This document shows, in pieces, positions 35,460-45,848 of a stretch of 64,000 nucleotides of DNA; positions within the stretch are counted from its first letter, which is position 1, and every line of letters begins with the position of its first letter. Both the position numbers and the translations under genes were made by a program. The stretch lies in NCBI GenBank assembly GCA_028023455.1, contig JAQFVV010000443.1, positions 126,001 to 190,000 of the forward strand. Direction: 5' to 3'. The notes below the pieces were generated by a model. It saw nothing but the letters and a program-made list of their open reading frames with translations, was not told where the DNA came from and searched no databases. This DNA comes from Epiperipatus broadwayi (lineage: Eukaryota > Onychophora > Udeonychophora > Euonychophora > Peripatidae).

Positions 35460-36488
35460 CAGGGATGGGGAAGCTCTAGCCATCGAAAGCTTTCAATATG
35501 GCCCTTTTCAAAAACAAAGGTAAAATGGCCTTGTATAAAACTTCTATTTAAATATGCATATAGTTCAAATATTAAATTAAGAGTTAAGAAAAATAAAATA
35601 TTTATTTTGTCAATTACATCCAATCTTTATAATAGTTCTAGTTCATTCTATCAGAGATGCAATATTCCAACAAATTCTCTCGATTATGTGTCAGATTTAA
35701 CCTATAAAATTTGGGACATTTTGTTTGCTTTTATTGTGATTTTTGCATACTAATTGTATATTTACAAAAATAAAATTAGTATTTTACTTAATTTTATTAT
35801 TTTTTGCATTCATTTTTTTTTTATTACAATAGTTACACTGAGTAAGACAAAAAAACTTGTCACAGAAAATTACGTATTTCAATAGAAATGGATCAACACA
35901 TTTTTTTTTTTATAGAAAGAGTAAATTGATATGCCTGATATGTTTTGAAAGTTTTTCACTTAATAAAGAACACAATTCATTAAACATTCTGATTACAATA
36001 AAATTGTTGGGAAAGTAAGAAATATTAAAGTAGAAAACTTAAAAAATGAGCTTCATCACATGTCTCATAAAAAGTTCAAACAAATTAGAAAATTCTATGG
36101 TGGCAAATTACAATTTTTTTCTTAAAAATGCTGTGTCCTAGCTGTCATAGAATAAATCTGTCTAGAATGTAAAAAGAATCTTGAGAAAAAATGTCCTGAA
36201 GAATAGTTAGAAGGCAAATTGGAAAAATTGTCATTAAATGTGGAACAGTCATTAATAATAATGATGTTACTTAATTTATAATTCACAAAAAAATAATGGT
36301 TCTCACTTAAAAAGGGAAGTTGAAATTGGCCTACAAGCTGAAAAGATTGTCTACCCTTAATGATTAGGAATAAATTAATTGTTTGATGAAATATAGTGAG
36401 CTAATTTGTAAGTAGATAATTTTATATGAACCGTGAATGTTATAAATATCCAAATGGGTCTTGACAGAGAACAGGTTCTCCACCCTTG
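35460..36488 (+). mobile_element. hAT-superfamily element, 1,029 bp, with perfect 8-bp target-site duplication
   Basis: The left end CAGGGATGGGGAAGCTC and the inverted right end CAAGGGTGGAGAACCTG form imperfect terminal repeats of the Charlie-like hAT form (CAGGGGTGGGGAACCT). Direct repeats CTGTAAAG flank the element exactly (35452-35459 and 36489-36496); 8 bp is the hAT duplication size. The interior carries a broken transposase start (next entry) and lacks most of the transposase, so this is a deletion derivative or a non-autonomous copy. It lies in cyclin T intron 1. Confidence 0.88.
35914..36115 (+). pseudogene. hAT transposase remnant with BED-like zinc finger
   Basis: Inside the hAT element, from 35914, the plus strand reads RKSKLICLICFESFSLNKEH. 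This is the CLIC.E....KE.N stretch that opens the BED-type finger of Charlie-like transposases and of the domesticated GTF2I-repeat/ZBED-like proteins. The expected RHY.TKH half is damaged. Further on, VENLKNELHH and KFKQIRKFYGG fit the linker after the finger. Stops are present and no catalytic RNase-H-like domain is visible. The family assignment is from memory of the motif. Confidence 0.6.
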
Positions 36489-36496
36489 CTGTAAAG

Positions 36497-39400
36497 GGAT
36501 GCAATGTAGCATGGTAAAATGGAGATCCCCAATTAGATAAGTCAGAGAAAAAAAATGTTCAGCAAATAAAAGTTAAAAAACATTGTTATAAAATTAGCAA
36601 TTTTTTTTATTTTACCTCAGATTTGTTACTTAGACTAAACTTGAATAAAATTGTCAAACTTTAAATGACTAGTATGTTATATCTGATTGTCTTTTTTTTT
36701 GGAGTATAGATTGGTTTGTATAACTATTACAAAATTAGCATAAATGGAAGGCTGGAGATTTTTTTTTGTTGTTTTTTTTTAGAGTTGACTAATATTATTG
36801 GCAATTTGAAATTACAACAAGAATAAAAGGTTTTTTTTTTAGTATTTGTTATATAGGAAATACGCACTATTTGCATTGTAATATTTGTGAAATCTCTTTA
36901 AGTTTTGAATTTTGCTTTTTTAAATGTACATACTTCCCTATTCTGTTTTTAAATATTTAGCTCTTAATATAAAAGGTATATTTATCTCCTTTTACATGAA
37001 GATTAAATGCATTATGGAAAACAGTATATAGAATCATTTTTAAATGCTACATTGTATTGTGTGCATTTCATCTGATAAAAATTTTAGGTGCAGTGCTAAT
37101 TATAGAACGAAGTCACATTTTCAATTAAAAAGATAGCCTTTTTTAATCCTCATTATTTTTTATTGTGGACTTGCACTTACTATTCTATTTCCAAAAATAG
37201 TATAGCCTAAAATGATAAATTCCTGCAGACAGAATATTGAAAGAGTTAGTCACATAAATATATAAATCAGAATGGTTTGGCATATGTGTAAGCCAATTCT
37301 ACATTTTGGTAGATGCATCATTATTTAGTGATATTAAAACTTCCATAGTCATTGTCATGTTCAAGCAACTATTGCATTAATAATAGGTGTAAAATCATTC
37401 TAATCTAAATCAAGCAAACTTGTGATAGTTGAAAGTGCACAGGTAGATTGCATTAATCTGAAGTGAGGCAGGCCAACAGTAAAGGTTACAGCTTAAGATA
37501 GTATTAGCTGTCATTAGTCTTAGCTTGTTTACTGTTCTTGTTTAAATATTGCTTATGTAAATTAAGAAATGGAAAGTCTAATCTTAATGTAAACTTGTAA
37601 ATGGCATATATTGTCTGATTGACAGAAGATGGCTAAACAAATTATAACTGCTATGTATATATTAAATTCAGAGGTACTTTCCCTTCCTCAAATCCATATA
37701 CAAAAAGTTGTCTCAGGTTTTCAGCTGGCTAGTAGAGCATGTAAATTAGCTAGAGAATAGATGATCACGCTAAGGAATTAAGTCAAGTAATGTGGAAAAT
37801 TGTGCTAATCTGAGTGATACATAAATTATTCTGGTAGAGCCCCTCCCCCCTGGTCCCTTGAGGGGGGGGGGAAGCCCCATTACAAAAAATTCATTGCTTG
37901 GAAGAGATCATTCTAAGGTATTCAGAAAATTGGCCTGGGTATGTGGGTGGACTGATTCTACATAAGTGTATATGGTTCTTATATGGAAAAAGTGAGAAGG
38001 CAGTTCCAGCTCTCATTATTTGAATTTGAGCAGACAGTTGATCTATTAATGTCCTATTTTTTATTTTTTTTGCATGGAATTCATGACCATATTACAAAAA
38101 TATCACTTTAACCTTTGTAGCCAGAATGATAATGAAAATGCAAGAGAAAATTAGCTCTAATTTAAGATATCAAAGAGTTTTTAAAAGAAAACCTTAAAAG
38201 ATTAATTCTTTTGCAGAATGAATCAACACAGCCTAAGAATCGGGTTTTAATAGCAGTCTTGTGTTGCTAACAGAATCTATAATAAATTTCGCAGTTCTGT
38301 TAAAGAAAGTAGGGTTCAGAATTAAAAAGACCAATGAATTATAAAACTGATCCAAGATATTACTAGGATTCAATAAATAGTGTAATGGTTGCCAAAAAAC
38401 TTTTCCAGTACTTAATAAATATTTTTATCAGCAAGCCCTGAGAAAATTTGTTATGGTTTCAATAATAAAAACCATTCTCACACTGAATGCCCAAATAGTT
38501 CTTGTCAGCAAAAAAAGTAAAGTTCATGTTAAAATATTCCTTTAAGGAGAATTTAAACACTTTACAGGGCTTGAAGGAAGTGCTACATTTCAAAACTCAC
38601 GTAATAATAATATACTGATGTTAATGGATCTGGAGGTCTGGAATAAAGCTTTCATAATATCTAAAAGCACTTGACTTTGATTAATAGGAAATGAAAGTGC
38701 AAATTACATCTTGGCAATCTATTGATCAAAAATTACTAAGGCAACCAGGTTTCTTTCCTAGGTGCTGCAGTAGCAAAAGTAACAAATTGCAAGTAGTAAC
38801 AATCAAAGAATTCACAAATTTAATGAAGTCTGACTTGTTTAATCAAGTGTCATCTCACGAATACAAATTTTAGAGAATCTCACGGGAAGTCTGCATTACC
38901 ATAGAGATCAACTTTATATCAGTGATGATGAAAAACCCATCGAAATTAGACAAGATTTCAGCAAGCATAGAATCTGATACCAGAATTATTAAAAAAAAAT
39001 CAGTTGCCCGAATTAGACAAGAAAAAGATAAAAGACATCAGGGCAGCAGTAATCAGACATAACAACCTGGTTATGATTGCAAAAACCCAGGAAAAACTGA
39101 GCAATGGCCATGATTAAGGAAGACTGTTAAGAAATTATCAATCGAGATAACAAAAAGACTTTGTATTAATAAAGTTAATTTTGCTAAAGTTGAAGGAAAT
39201 TTAGTGATTTAGCAATAATTTAGCTTTTAATAATATAGCTTTAAGTGGTAATGTCCTACAGGCAGAGCAATGAAGTCTTTTAATGAATCAAATATTATAA
39301 ATGAATTATGATCAGGCAATGCAAACTGCGATATTACTTTTATGTATTTGGTAACATCCGCCACAAGCCTGAAATGATAATCACATTTAAGATTATTCTA

Positions 39401-40267
39401 CTAGAAATGAGACATCTGAGATAGCTGGAAGTTACACAGAATGCATTGACTTTGAATGAGGTAGCCTGTTCAATAAGAGCTGAAAATCCCTTTGTAAACA
39501 TTACAGCAGTTATTAGCCTACTGTAACTAATGCTATGGAAGAAATCCTTGACTAAAATATGGATGAGTGTGCCTACATGTGAACTAGACTAGCACGCATA
39601 AATCTATTTACATGTAAACTAAATAATATTTTTATGTGTAAATTTTTAATCTGTATGTATTGTATAATTGCCAGAAGGCAGTCAAATGTGCTATAATTTT
39701 TATGTATAGTTTATTAATAAATAAATTAAAAATACTTTCTATCTCTTAAATTCAGACACATGGATTGTCAAAAGGTAGCCAAATGAACTGTAATCATTAT
39801 GTATATATTATTTATAATTATTAATAAATAAATTAAATATACTTACTGTTTCTTCATTAAACCCAGACACAACACTATTGTTATAAAACATTAGCTAATA
39901 CTTGAAAGAATTGACTAGATAACAGTGGCATCTTAATACAATATAACATTTAAAATATTATCTATAGACTAATCTTATTCAAAATTAAAATTACATCTTT
40001 TCTTTAGAGCAAAGTTGAATTACTAGGCAATAGGGGGTACCATCATCATTAGTAGTAATTTTTCATTGTTTGATATTCTCTAAACATAATTCTAGCATTT
40101 AAATTTTACAATGTCACCTCATTAAAATATATAAAATTAAATTTTATGATGAGTAAAGATTTAAATACTATTTTCATAATATATTCTGCTAGCTTTTTTA
40201 TGCATTGTATATTTATACAAAGTAAAGAAAAAATAACTAAATTCAAATGCAAGACTTCCATTATAAT
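36497..40267. other. Intron stretch, mostly featureless
   Basis: Contains a small G/C-rich inverted run at 37839-37878 (CCCCTCCCCCCT and a run of ten G), and a diverged tandem pair at 39667-39870. A 60-codon frame at 38691-38873 lies in a ~1-kb A-rich stretch that reads as protein-like in places, possibly an old retroelement, but I cannot name a domain. Confidence 0.4.
39667..39870 (+). repeat. Diverged ~100-bp tandem pair
   Basis: ATTGCCAGAAGGCAGTCAAA at 39667 and ATTGTCAAAAGGTAGCCAAA at 39764 each lead into TTATTAATAAATAAATTAAA, ATACTT and a CAGACAC end. Old local duplication. Confidence 0.65.
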
Positions 40268-40765
40268 TAATAATTTTTATTAATCATTATCCATTAATGA
40301 ATAATTTTCAGTAATATAATTTGTACATCACACAAAGTAGGGACTAGTTTTTGGGTTCTATCCACTTTTAAACCTTGTGAAGGGCTGTAATCATAAATAT
40401 ATGACCGAAGATATGAAAAGGATATACAATCCCTAAGATGCACAGATGATCTCAATATGTTTATCATTATTCAGTATATATGGATCACCAATTCCTATAA
40501 TTTAATTGATGTGTCAAACTTACTGCCCTTTTGTTTGACACATCAGTTAAACTAGTAATTGGTTATCTATATATACTGAACAATAAGTGTGAGATTGTGA
40601 TCTGGGCCAATGATGTGTGTTAGTTAAGCATGAAATGTGCATCTTGGGAATCAATCTTTTTCACACATCTTTGGTTATATGTTTATTATTACACACCTCC
40701 ACAAGATGTTAAAAATGATTGCATAAAAAAAACCAAAAAAAAAAACCGAATAGTTAGTGAAAATT
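40268..40765. mobile_element. MITE family A, copy 3, interrupted by another MITE
   Basis: Left part 40268-40387: TTTTTATTAATCATTATCCA, AAAGTAGGGACTAGTTTTTG and ACCTTGTGAAGG. Right part from 40692: CTCCACAAGATGTTAAAAAT and AGTGAAAATTACACAAG. The two join as in the copy at 22611 once the insert 40388-40691 is removed, so the insert came later. Confidence 0.7.
40388..40691. mobile_element. Hairpin MITE, ~304 bp, nested in MITE family A
   Basis: The two halves are inverted copies. CCTAAGATGCACA and TCAGTATATATGGATCACCA with TTGATGTGTCAAAC on the left match TCCCAAGATGCACA, TCAGTATATATAGATAACCA and CTGATGTGTCAAAC read from the right. Only about 12 bp separates the arms, so it could fold into one long hairpin. 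The ends are near TAATCATAAATATATG and CATATGTTTATTA-like sequence. No coding capacity. Confidence 0.75.
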
Positions 40766-43067
40766 ACACAAGATATAATCATTTTGAAATGGGTAAATAA
40801 GTTTTTAATATAATTAAATAAAATTTTCATAATTTGTTCAAGTTGCATCTTTTTATGCAATTATATAATTTTGTATTTTAATTGTTACGAATTTTGATAG
40901 CTATTTGTTTTGCAAATTCATTAATGCATTTCTGATTTTGCAACAATCAGTATCTTTATGTGAACATCTTAGAATTTTTTTTTTGAGTGAGGATACATCT
41001 AAAATATTTAATTATAAAGGAAAACTAAAGTTATTGTTTTAAGACTAAAAATGCATAATTTTTTTTTGATAATTATGTATTTCTAATTCAGTGTAAAATT
41101 TTATAATTTATTGTACATAACCTTTAGCATTCTTTCAAACAGTATTACCATTTTCAATAAAAGTTTTTCAAGTTACATTAGGCATTTCATATGAGTGGCA
41201 TCAATTAATGTCGCTCCACAGATGGTTTTTACGTCAGAGAAACATGGTAGTGAAACTTTCAAATCAGTTTTTTTCGTTATTGATTGAAATATTGACATTT
41301 AAAATTCATCCTTTTTTTTTTGTTTAATCAAAAGCTAAGTATTTGGATTCTGCACCAATGATTCAATATTAGTATTACTTTGAAACTAAATTAGGAGTAT
41401 ATGTGTAATATCAAAAAGTTACATATTTAAAAACAAATAACTAATAAATTTATAATCTTGTTTTTATATTATAAAATGAAAATATGTGCAAAAAATAGTT
41501 GAATTTCCCCTATTTTTTTTCTGAAACTTAATAGAAACAGTAAGAAATATACAGATGTGCTTTAAGTTCAAAAGAATGGAATTTGTTTAATATATACATG
41601 CTTTATCAAATGCCGAAGTGGTCTTGAGTAAGAACCAATGGTCAAAATTGGACATTTCTAGAATAGTAGTTTAAATTGACATTTTGAAAGTTCATCGAAA
41701 ATTTCGTCATTTGCTTTCTATATATAATGCATATTATTACAGCATACATTATTAAATCTAATAAAATAGGAAATCATATAACAAAACTATTCAAAAATTT
41801 TTTTATTAAAATTTTTTTATGATCATTGTTTCATCTAATAACAATATTTTCATGTTAAATTGAACAAAATACAATATAACCTTCCCATTATTCACTTACC
41901 CCCCATTTCCCAGCTTTCTTACTTGGAATTAATTTCTTAATATCGAAGTTAATTAGTTTTTTTACATTATTTTTTGAACTCGTAAATCAATTTCCTAAGA
42001 ACAGGTGGAGGGCAGATTGCTTACTGTTTTTTTCTTTTTCTTTGTCAATTTACTAGCTGTATAATGCATTTGTAAATATCCACTAAAAGATAAAGAAAAG
42101 GCTTCATTTCAATTAAAACAGTGTACATAATATTTTTAAATTATAAAATTATTAGCAATATTAAAGCAAAAGTACTATAATTGAATTATAGTTAATTTTT
42201 AACTTATAGTCTAATAATAATTCTCTAATCAAAGCATTTTGCAAGCCTATTGTGTAATAGTGTTATGCAGTTTATTAATAATTCTCTAATCAAAGCATTT
42301 TGCAAGCCTATTGTGCAATAGTGTTGTGCAGTTTAAAACATTAAATTAAGACTTTACATGATATAATTTAAATAACTACTTGTGTTTTATCTGCTTTTTT
42401 AATTGATTGAAGTATATATTACATCATATACTATCTGAAAGAATTTGATAGCTAAGGAATAATTTTTAGAAAAATTGCTGAACAAATTATCCTATGATCA
42501 TTTTAATATTGGTTACTTTTAAGCAGTAGAGATGAAATATTTTTTCTAGCAATAAATTCTGTACCTTGAGAACTAAGTTCATTCCTGTGTTTAAACTTTT
42601 CAAATGATTTAGAATTATTAAAAAATTACATCTAATTGTAGATAAAAATATATACAATGTTTTTCAAAAATGGATATCTAAAATAATTTAAATCAAAAAG
42701 TATGTTGTTGACATCAGAACAAAGTCACTAAAAACAATTCTGAATTTGTCAGACATTATTTGGAAGTACTCGGTTAAATCAAGTGTGCTTTTCTTTAATT
42801 CATCATTACTTTCATTGTTTAGTAATAGATTTTTCTGCTGACATAGAAAGTTCCACTGATCAAAGTTTCTATGGACTCGCTGAACAATTGACAAAAAAAT
42901 GATATATTTTGGATTTATCAGCAGTAACAGTGAATGTGCTTATCTTCATGTTGCTCAAGTATAGCTGCATTAATAGATGTTGAAATTCTTAATAAGTTGC
43001 AAAATTTAAAGACAACTTGTCCAGAGTATATATATAATAAAATTATTGAGTGAGGTTATGCTTTCAT
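40766..43067. other. Intron stretch with one 61-bp tandem pair
   Basis: Two adjacent copies of a 61-bp unit begin at 42215 and 42276 (TAATAATTCTCTAATCAAAG) and differ at two or three positions. Otherwise A/T-rich with no recognised gene or element. The minus-strand frame 42688-42894 shows no motif I can name. Confidence 0.5.
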
Positions 43068-44195
43068 TAATTTTTACTCGTCATTCATTAGACTAGAGAT
43101 TATCCAATAATGAGTACACCTGGGTCTCGTTTTACGTGATAGATAGGTTCCTCAGAAAACACGCGCAAAAATAGACCTAACTTACGTTGAAAAGGGGGGG
43201 ATGCGGTCTGTGATTTTTCAAAATTCGCGTAAAAGCAATGCACCAACGTAAAATTACTTTAAAATTCGTGCAAAAAAAAAAAATAAGGAAATAAAATATG
43301 ACTAATAAAAATTTCAAATTTGAAAAAAATTAATACAAGACAAACTTTTTTTAACTATAATATTTAATTTTATTCAAAATAATATATTTTTATGCATAAT
43401 TTACAAACACGTTCATTTGCAAACAACTAGCGCCAACTTTACACTCATGTTGTAACAGTGGTTTTCCGGTGACAACATAATTAGTAATTAATCTTTGAGA
43501 CGATGATTTTATTAATTGTTTATGAAACTAACAACTAAAAATTAAATTCTTATTTTTGTCTTTAATTTTCAATTCGGTTTAAAAATCAAATTTCACATTA
43601 ATTTCAAGTCGCAGTAAGTAATTTTTAAATTGTTAATTACAATTAAAAATCAGATTTTAATTTTTAATTGTCAAATTTAATTATGCCCACTGCTATTACT
43701 GACCTTTTAAAAATAAACCTGTGGACACTAAATGATTAATAATTGATTATGTTCTTTTTTAAAAAGCAAAAACAATGTGATTTAAAATGCAAAATTAACA
43801 TGTACAATGTTTGAACAAATTTACATTATAATCTTGTAAAATTTAATGTGTGTATACATAAAATGTAGAAATTATGATTTTAATTTCATTATTGCATAAA
43901 ATCTTACTATTATAAAGCACTGAAAATATTGAAATTACTAAGTTGAAAGTTGAATTCCAATAATGTGCTATTACTTTCAATATAACGTAAGTGCGCGAAA
44001 TTTATTATTTAAAGTAATAGCGCATTATCGGAGTTCATTCACTTGGGTCTCTTTTTACGCGGACGTATTTAACACACTTCCGGTGAAACACGAATCGCGT
44101 AACTTCGAAATCGTGTTAAATAAGTCCGCGTAAAAAGAGACCCAGGTGTATTTTTAATAGTGTAATTCCCACTACACTACTTACATGGTGTAGTG
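43068..44195. mobile_element. MITE family A, copy 4, split by a family B insertion
   Basis: Left fragment 43068-43116: TTTTTACTCGTCATTCATTA, GACTAGAGATTATCCAATAA. Right fragment 44149-44195: TTTTTAATAGTGTAATTCCC, ACTACACTAC. Removing the insert 43117-44148 and one TA restores the order seen at 22611. The remaining right arm is shortened. Confidence 0.75.
43117..44148 (+). mobile_element. TA-flanked MITE family B, copy 2 (1,032 bp)
   Basis: Ends CACCTGGGTCTCGTTTTACG and CGTAAAAAGAGACCCAGGTG are inverted repeats flanked by TA (43115-43116 and 44149-44150). The left subterminal part includes GATAGATAGGTTCCTCAGAA and GATGCGGTCTGTG. Near the right end lies an internal imperfect hairpin (43952-44036) with AATGTGCTATTACTTT and AAAGTAATAGCGCATT. 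It shares its interior with the copies at 44899 and 62256. No transposase. The end style and TA target are consistent with a Tc1/mariner-pogo derivative, which is inference. Confidence 0.82.
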
Positions 44196-44898
44196 TATTA
44201 AAGAAATATTATTAATTTATAATTACATCTTTAAAAAAAGTTTATATTCTGGCAGTTCCAAATTACAGATAATTCAACAAATGATTTGTTTCAATACTAT
44301 GAGCATTTAGTAAAAAGACTACCGACAGACACTTAGGGAAAACAAGTGTTAATTAATTTTTTGGTAATATTGAAAAATTAACTTTTACTATGATAAGCAG
44401 TCTTATACTTCAGAGAGAAAGAATGCAGGCCTTTAAAGGGACTGATTTTATGCAATTTAAAAAAAATTAAATTTGCTTTTAGAGAATAATATAATGATTT
44501 AATCACTGGTTTATATAAGTTCAAAAGGTTGTGTAACTGCTGAAGCAGAGGTATTTATAACATCAAAATGTCAAACTCGTGGTTAATGCTATCCATATAA
44601 GTAACTACATATTGATCAAAACTTGTAGTCTTGAATTAGAAGAGAATCTGGTGCGATGATCTGATAAGTATCCATTTTAAGAAATTCCAATAAATTAGAA
44701 ATGAGATTGAAATTATTTACAAACCATGGATGAAAATTGATGGTGCAAAATTGAAAAAAATTATTTAATAAATTTGCTAACAGAAACAATCCCAAGTAAC
44801 AACTAGTCACAACTTTGTATTAATAAAGAATACCCAATTATTGTTTGCAAGTATTTATGAAAATTCCATTTTTTTTTTTTAATGTCGTATTTTAAGTA
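44196..44898. other. Intron stretch between two family B copies
   Basis: About 700 bp of A/T-rich sequence separating the two same-orientation MITEs. The minus-strand frame 44616-44810 has no motif. Because the intervening sequence is unique and each MITE has its own TA flanks, the copies are separate insertions rather than a tandem duplication. Confidence 0.5.
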
Positions 44899-45848
44899 CA
44901 CCTGGGTCTCGTTTTACGCGATAGATAGGTTCCTCAGAAAACGCGCAAACGAAATCGCGCAAAAATAGACGTAACTTACATTGAAAAAGGGGGGATGCGG
45001 TCTGTGATTTTTCAAAATTCGCGTAAAAGCAAAGCACCAACGTAAAATTACTTTAAAATTCGCGCAAAAAAAAAAGTAAGGAAATAAAATATGACTAATA
45101 AAAAATTTCAAATTTGAAAAAAATTGATACAAGACAAACTTTTTTTAACTATAATATTTAATTTTACTCAATATATTTTTATGCATAATTTACTGTACAG
45201 TAATTTACATTTTTTTTATACACGTTTTAATTATTATCGATAAACATTTGCAAACTGATAAAAAAATCAGATTTTTCTCAAGAGGAAATACAACTAGCAC
45301 CAACTTCACTCTCATGTTGTGTTGATTTTCTGGTGAGAACGTAATTAGTAATTAATCTTTGAGACGGATGATTTTATTAATTGTTTATGAAGCTCGCGAT
45401 ATCCAGACATACAACCATTTAGCTCTCGTTGGAATTTAAGAGCACGTTAATGATTAGTGTCATTAATAAGAAAATAATAATTGATTACGTTCTTTTTTAA
45501 AAAGAAAAAACAATGTGATTTAAAATGCAAAATTAACACGCACAATGTTTGAACAAATTTACATTATAATCTTGTAAAATTTAATATGTGTATACATAAA
45601 ATGTGAAAATCGTGATTTTAATTTCATAATTGCATAAAATCATACTATTATAAAGCACTGAAAATATTGAAATTACTAAGATGAAAGTCGAATTCCAATA
45701 ATGTGCTATTACTTTCAATATAACATAAGTGCGCGAAATTTATTATTTAAAGTAATGGCGCATTATCAGAAATCGATTTCCGGTGAAACACGAATCGCGT
45801 AACTTCAAAATCATGTTAAATAAGTCCACGTAAAAAGAGACCCGGGTG
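44899..45848 (+). mobile_element. TA-flanked MITE family B, copy 3 (950 bp)
   Basis: Ends CACCTGGGTCTCGTTTTACG and CGTAAAAAGAGACCCGGGTG, flanked by TA (44897-44898 and 45849-45850). It matches the 43117 copy closely over the outer parts, in the same orientation, but lacks part of its centre (about 43600-43740 there) and carries extra sequence near 45190-45290. The internal hairpin is at about 45690-45770. The minus-strand frame 44914-45132 is repeat sequence and not a gene. Confidence 0.82.

Noticed and set aside
37839-37878. G/C-rich inverted run as a terminator or structured RNA
   Set aside because: It is a short C-run/G-run pair typical of slippage tracts; the window is eukaryotic, so a bacterial-type terminator is not meaningful.
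38691-38873. 60-codon frame that might be a retroelement protease region
   Set aside because: No D-S/T-G active-site motif could be placed, and the surrounding frames are broken without recognisable domains.
44914-45132. Minus-strand 72-codon frame, with a similar one at 28496-28711
   Set aside because: Both lie in the same part of family B MITE copies and differ between copies by indels; they are repeat sequence, not a gene.
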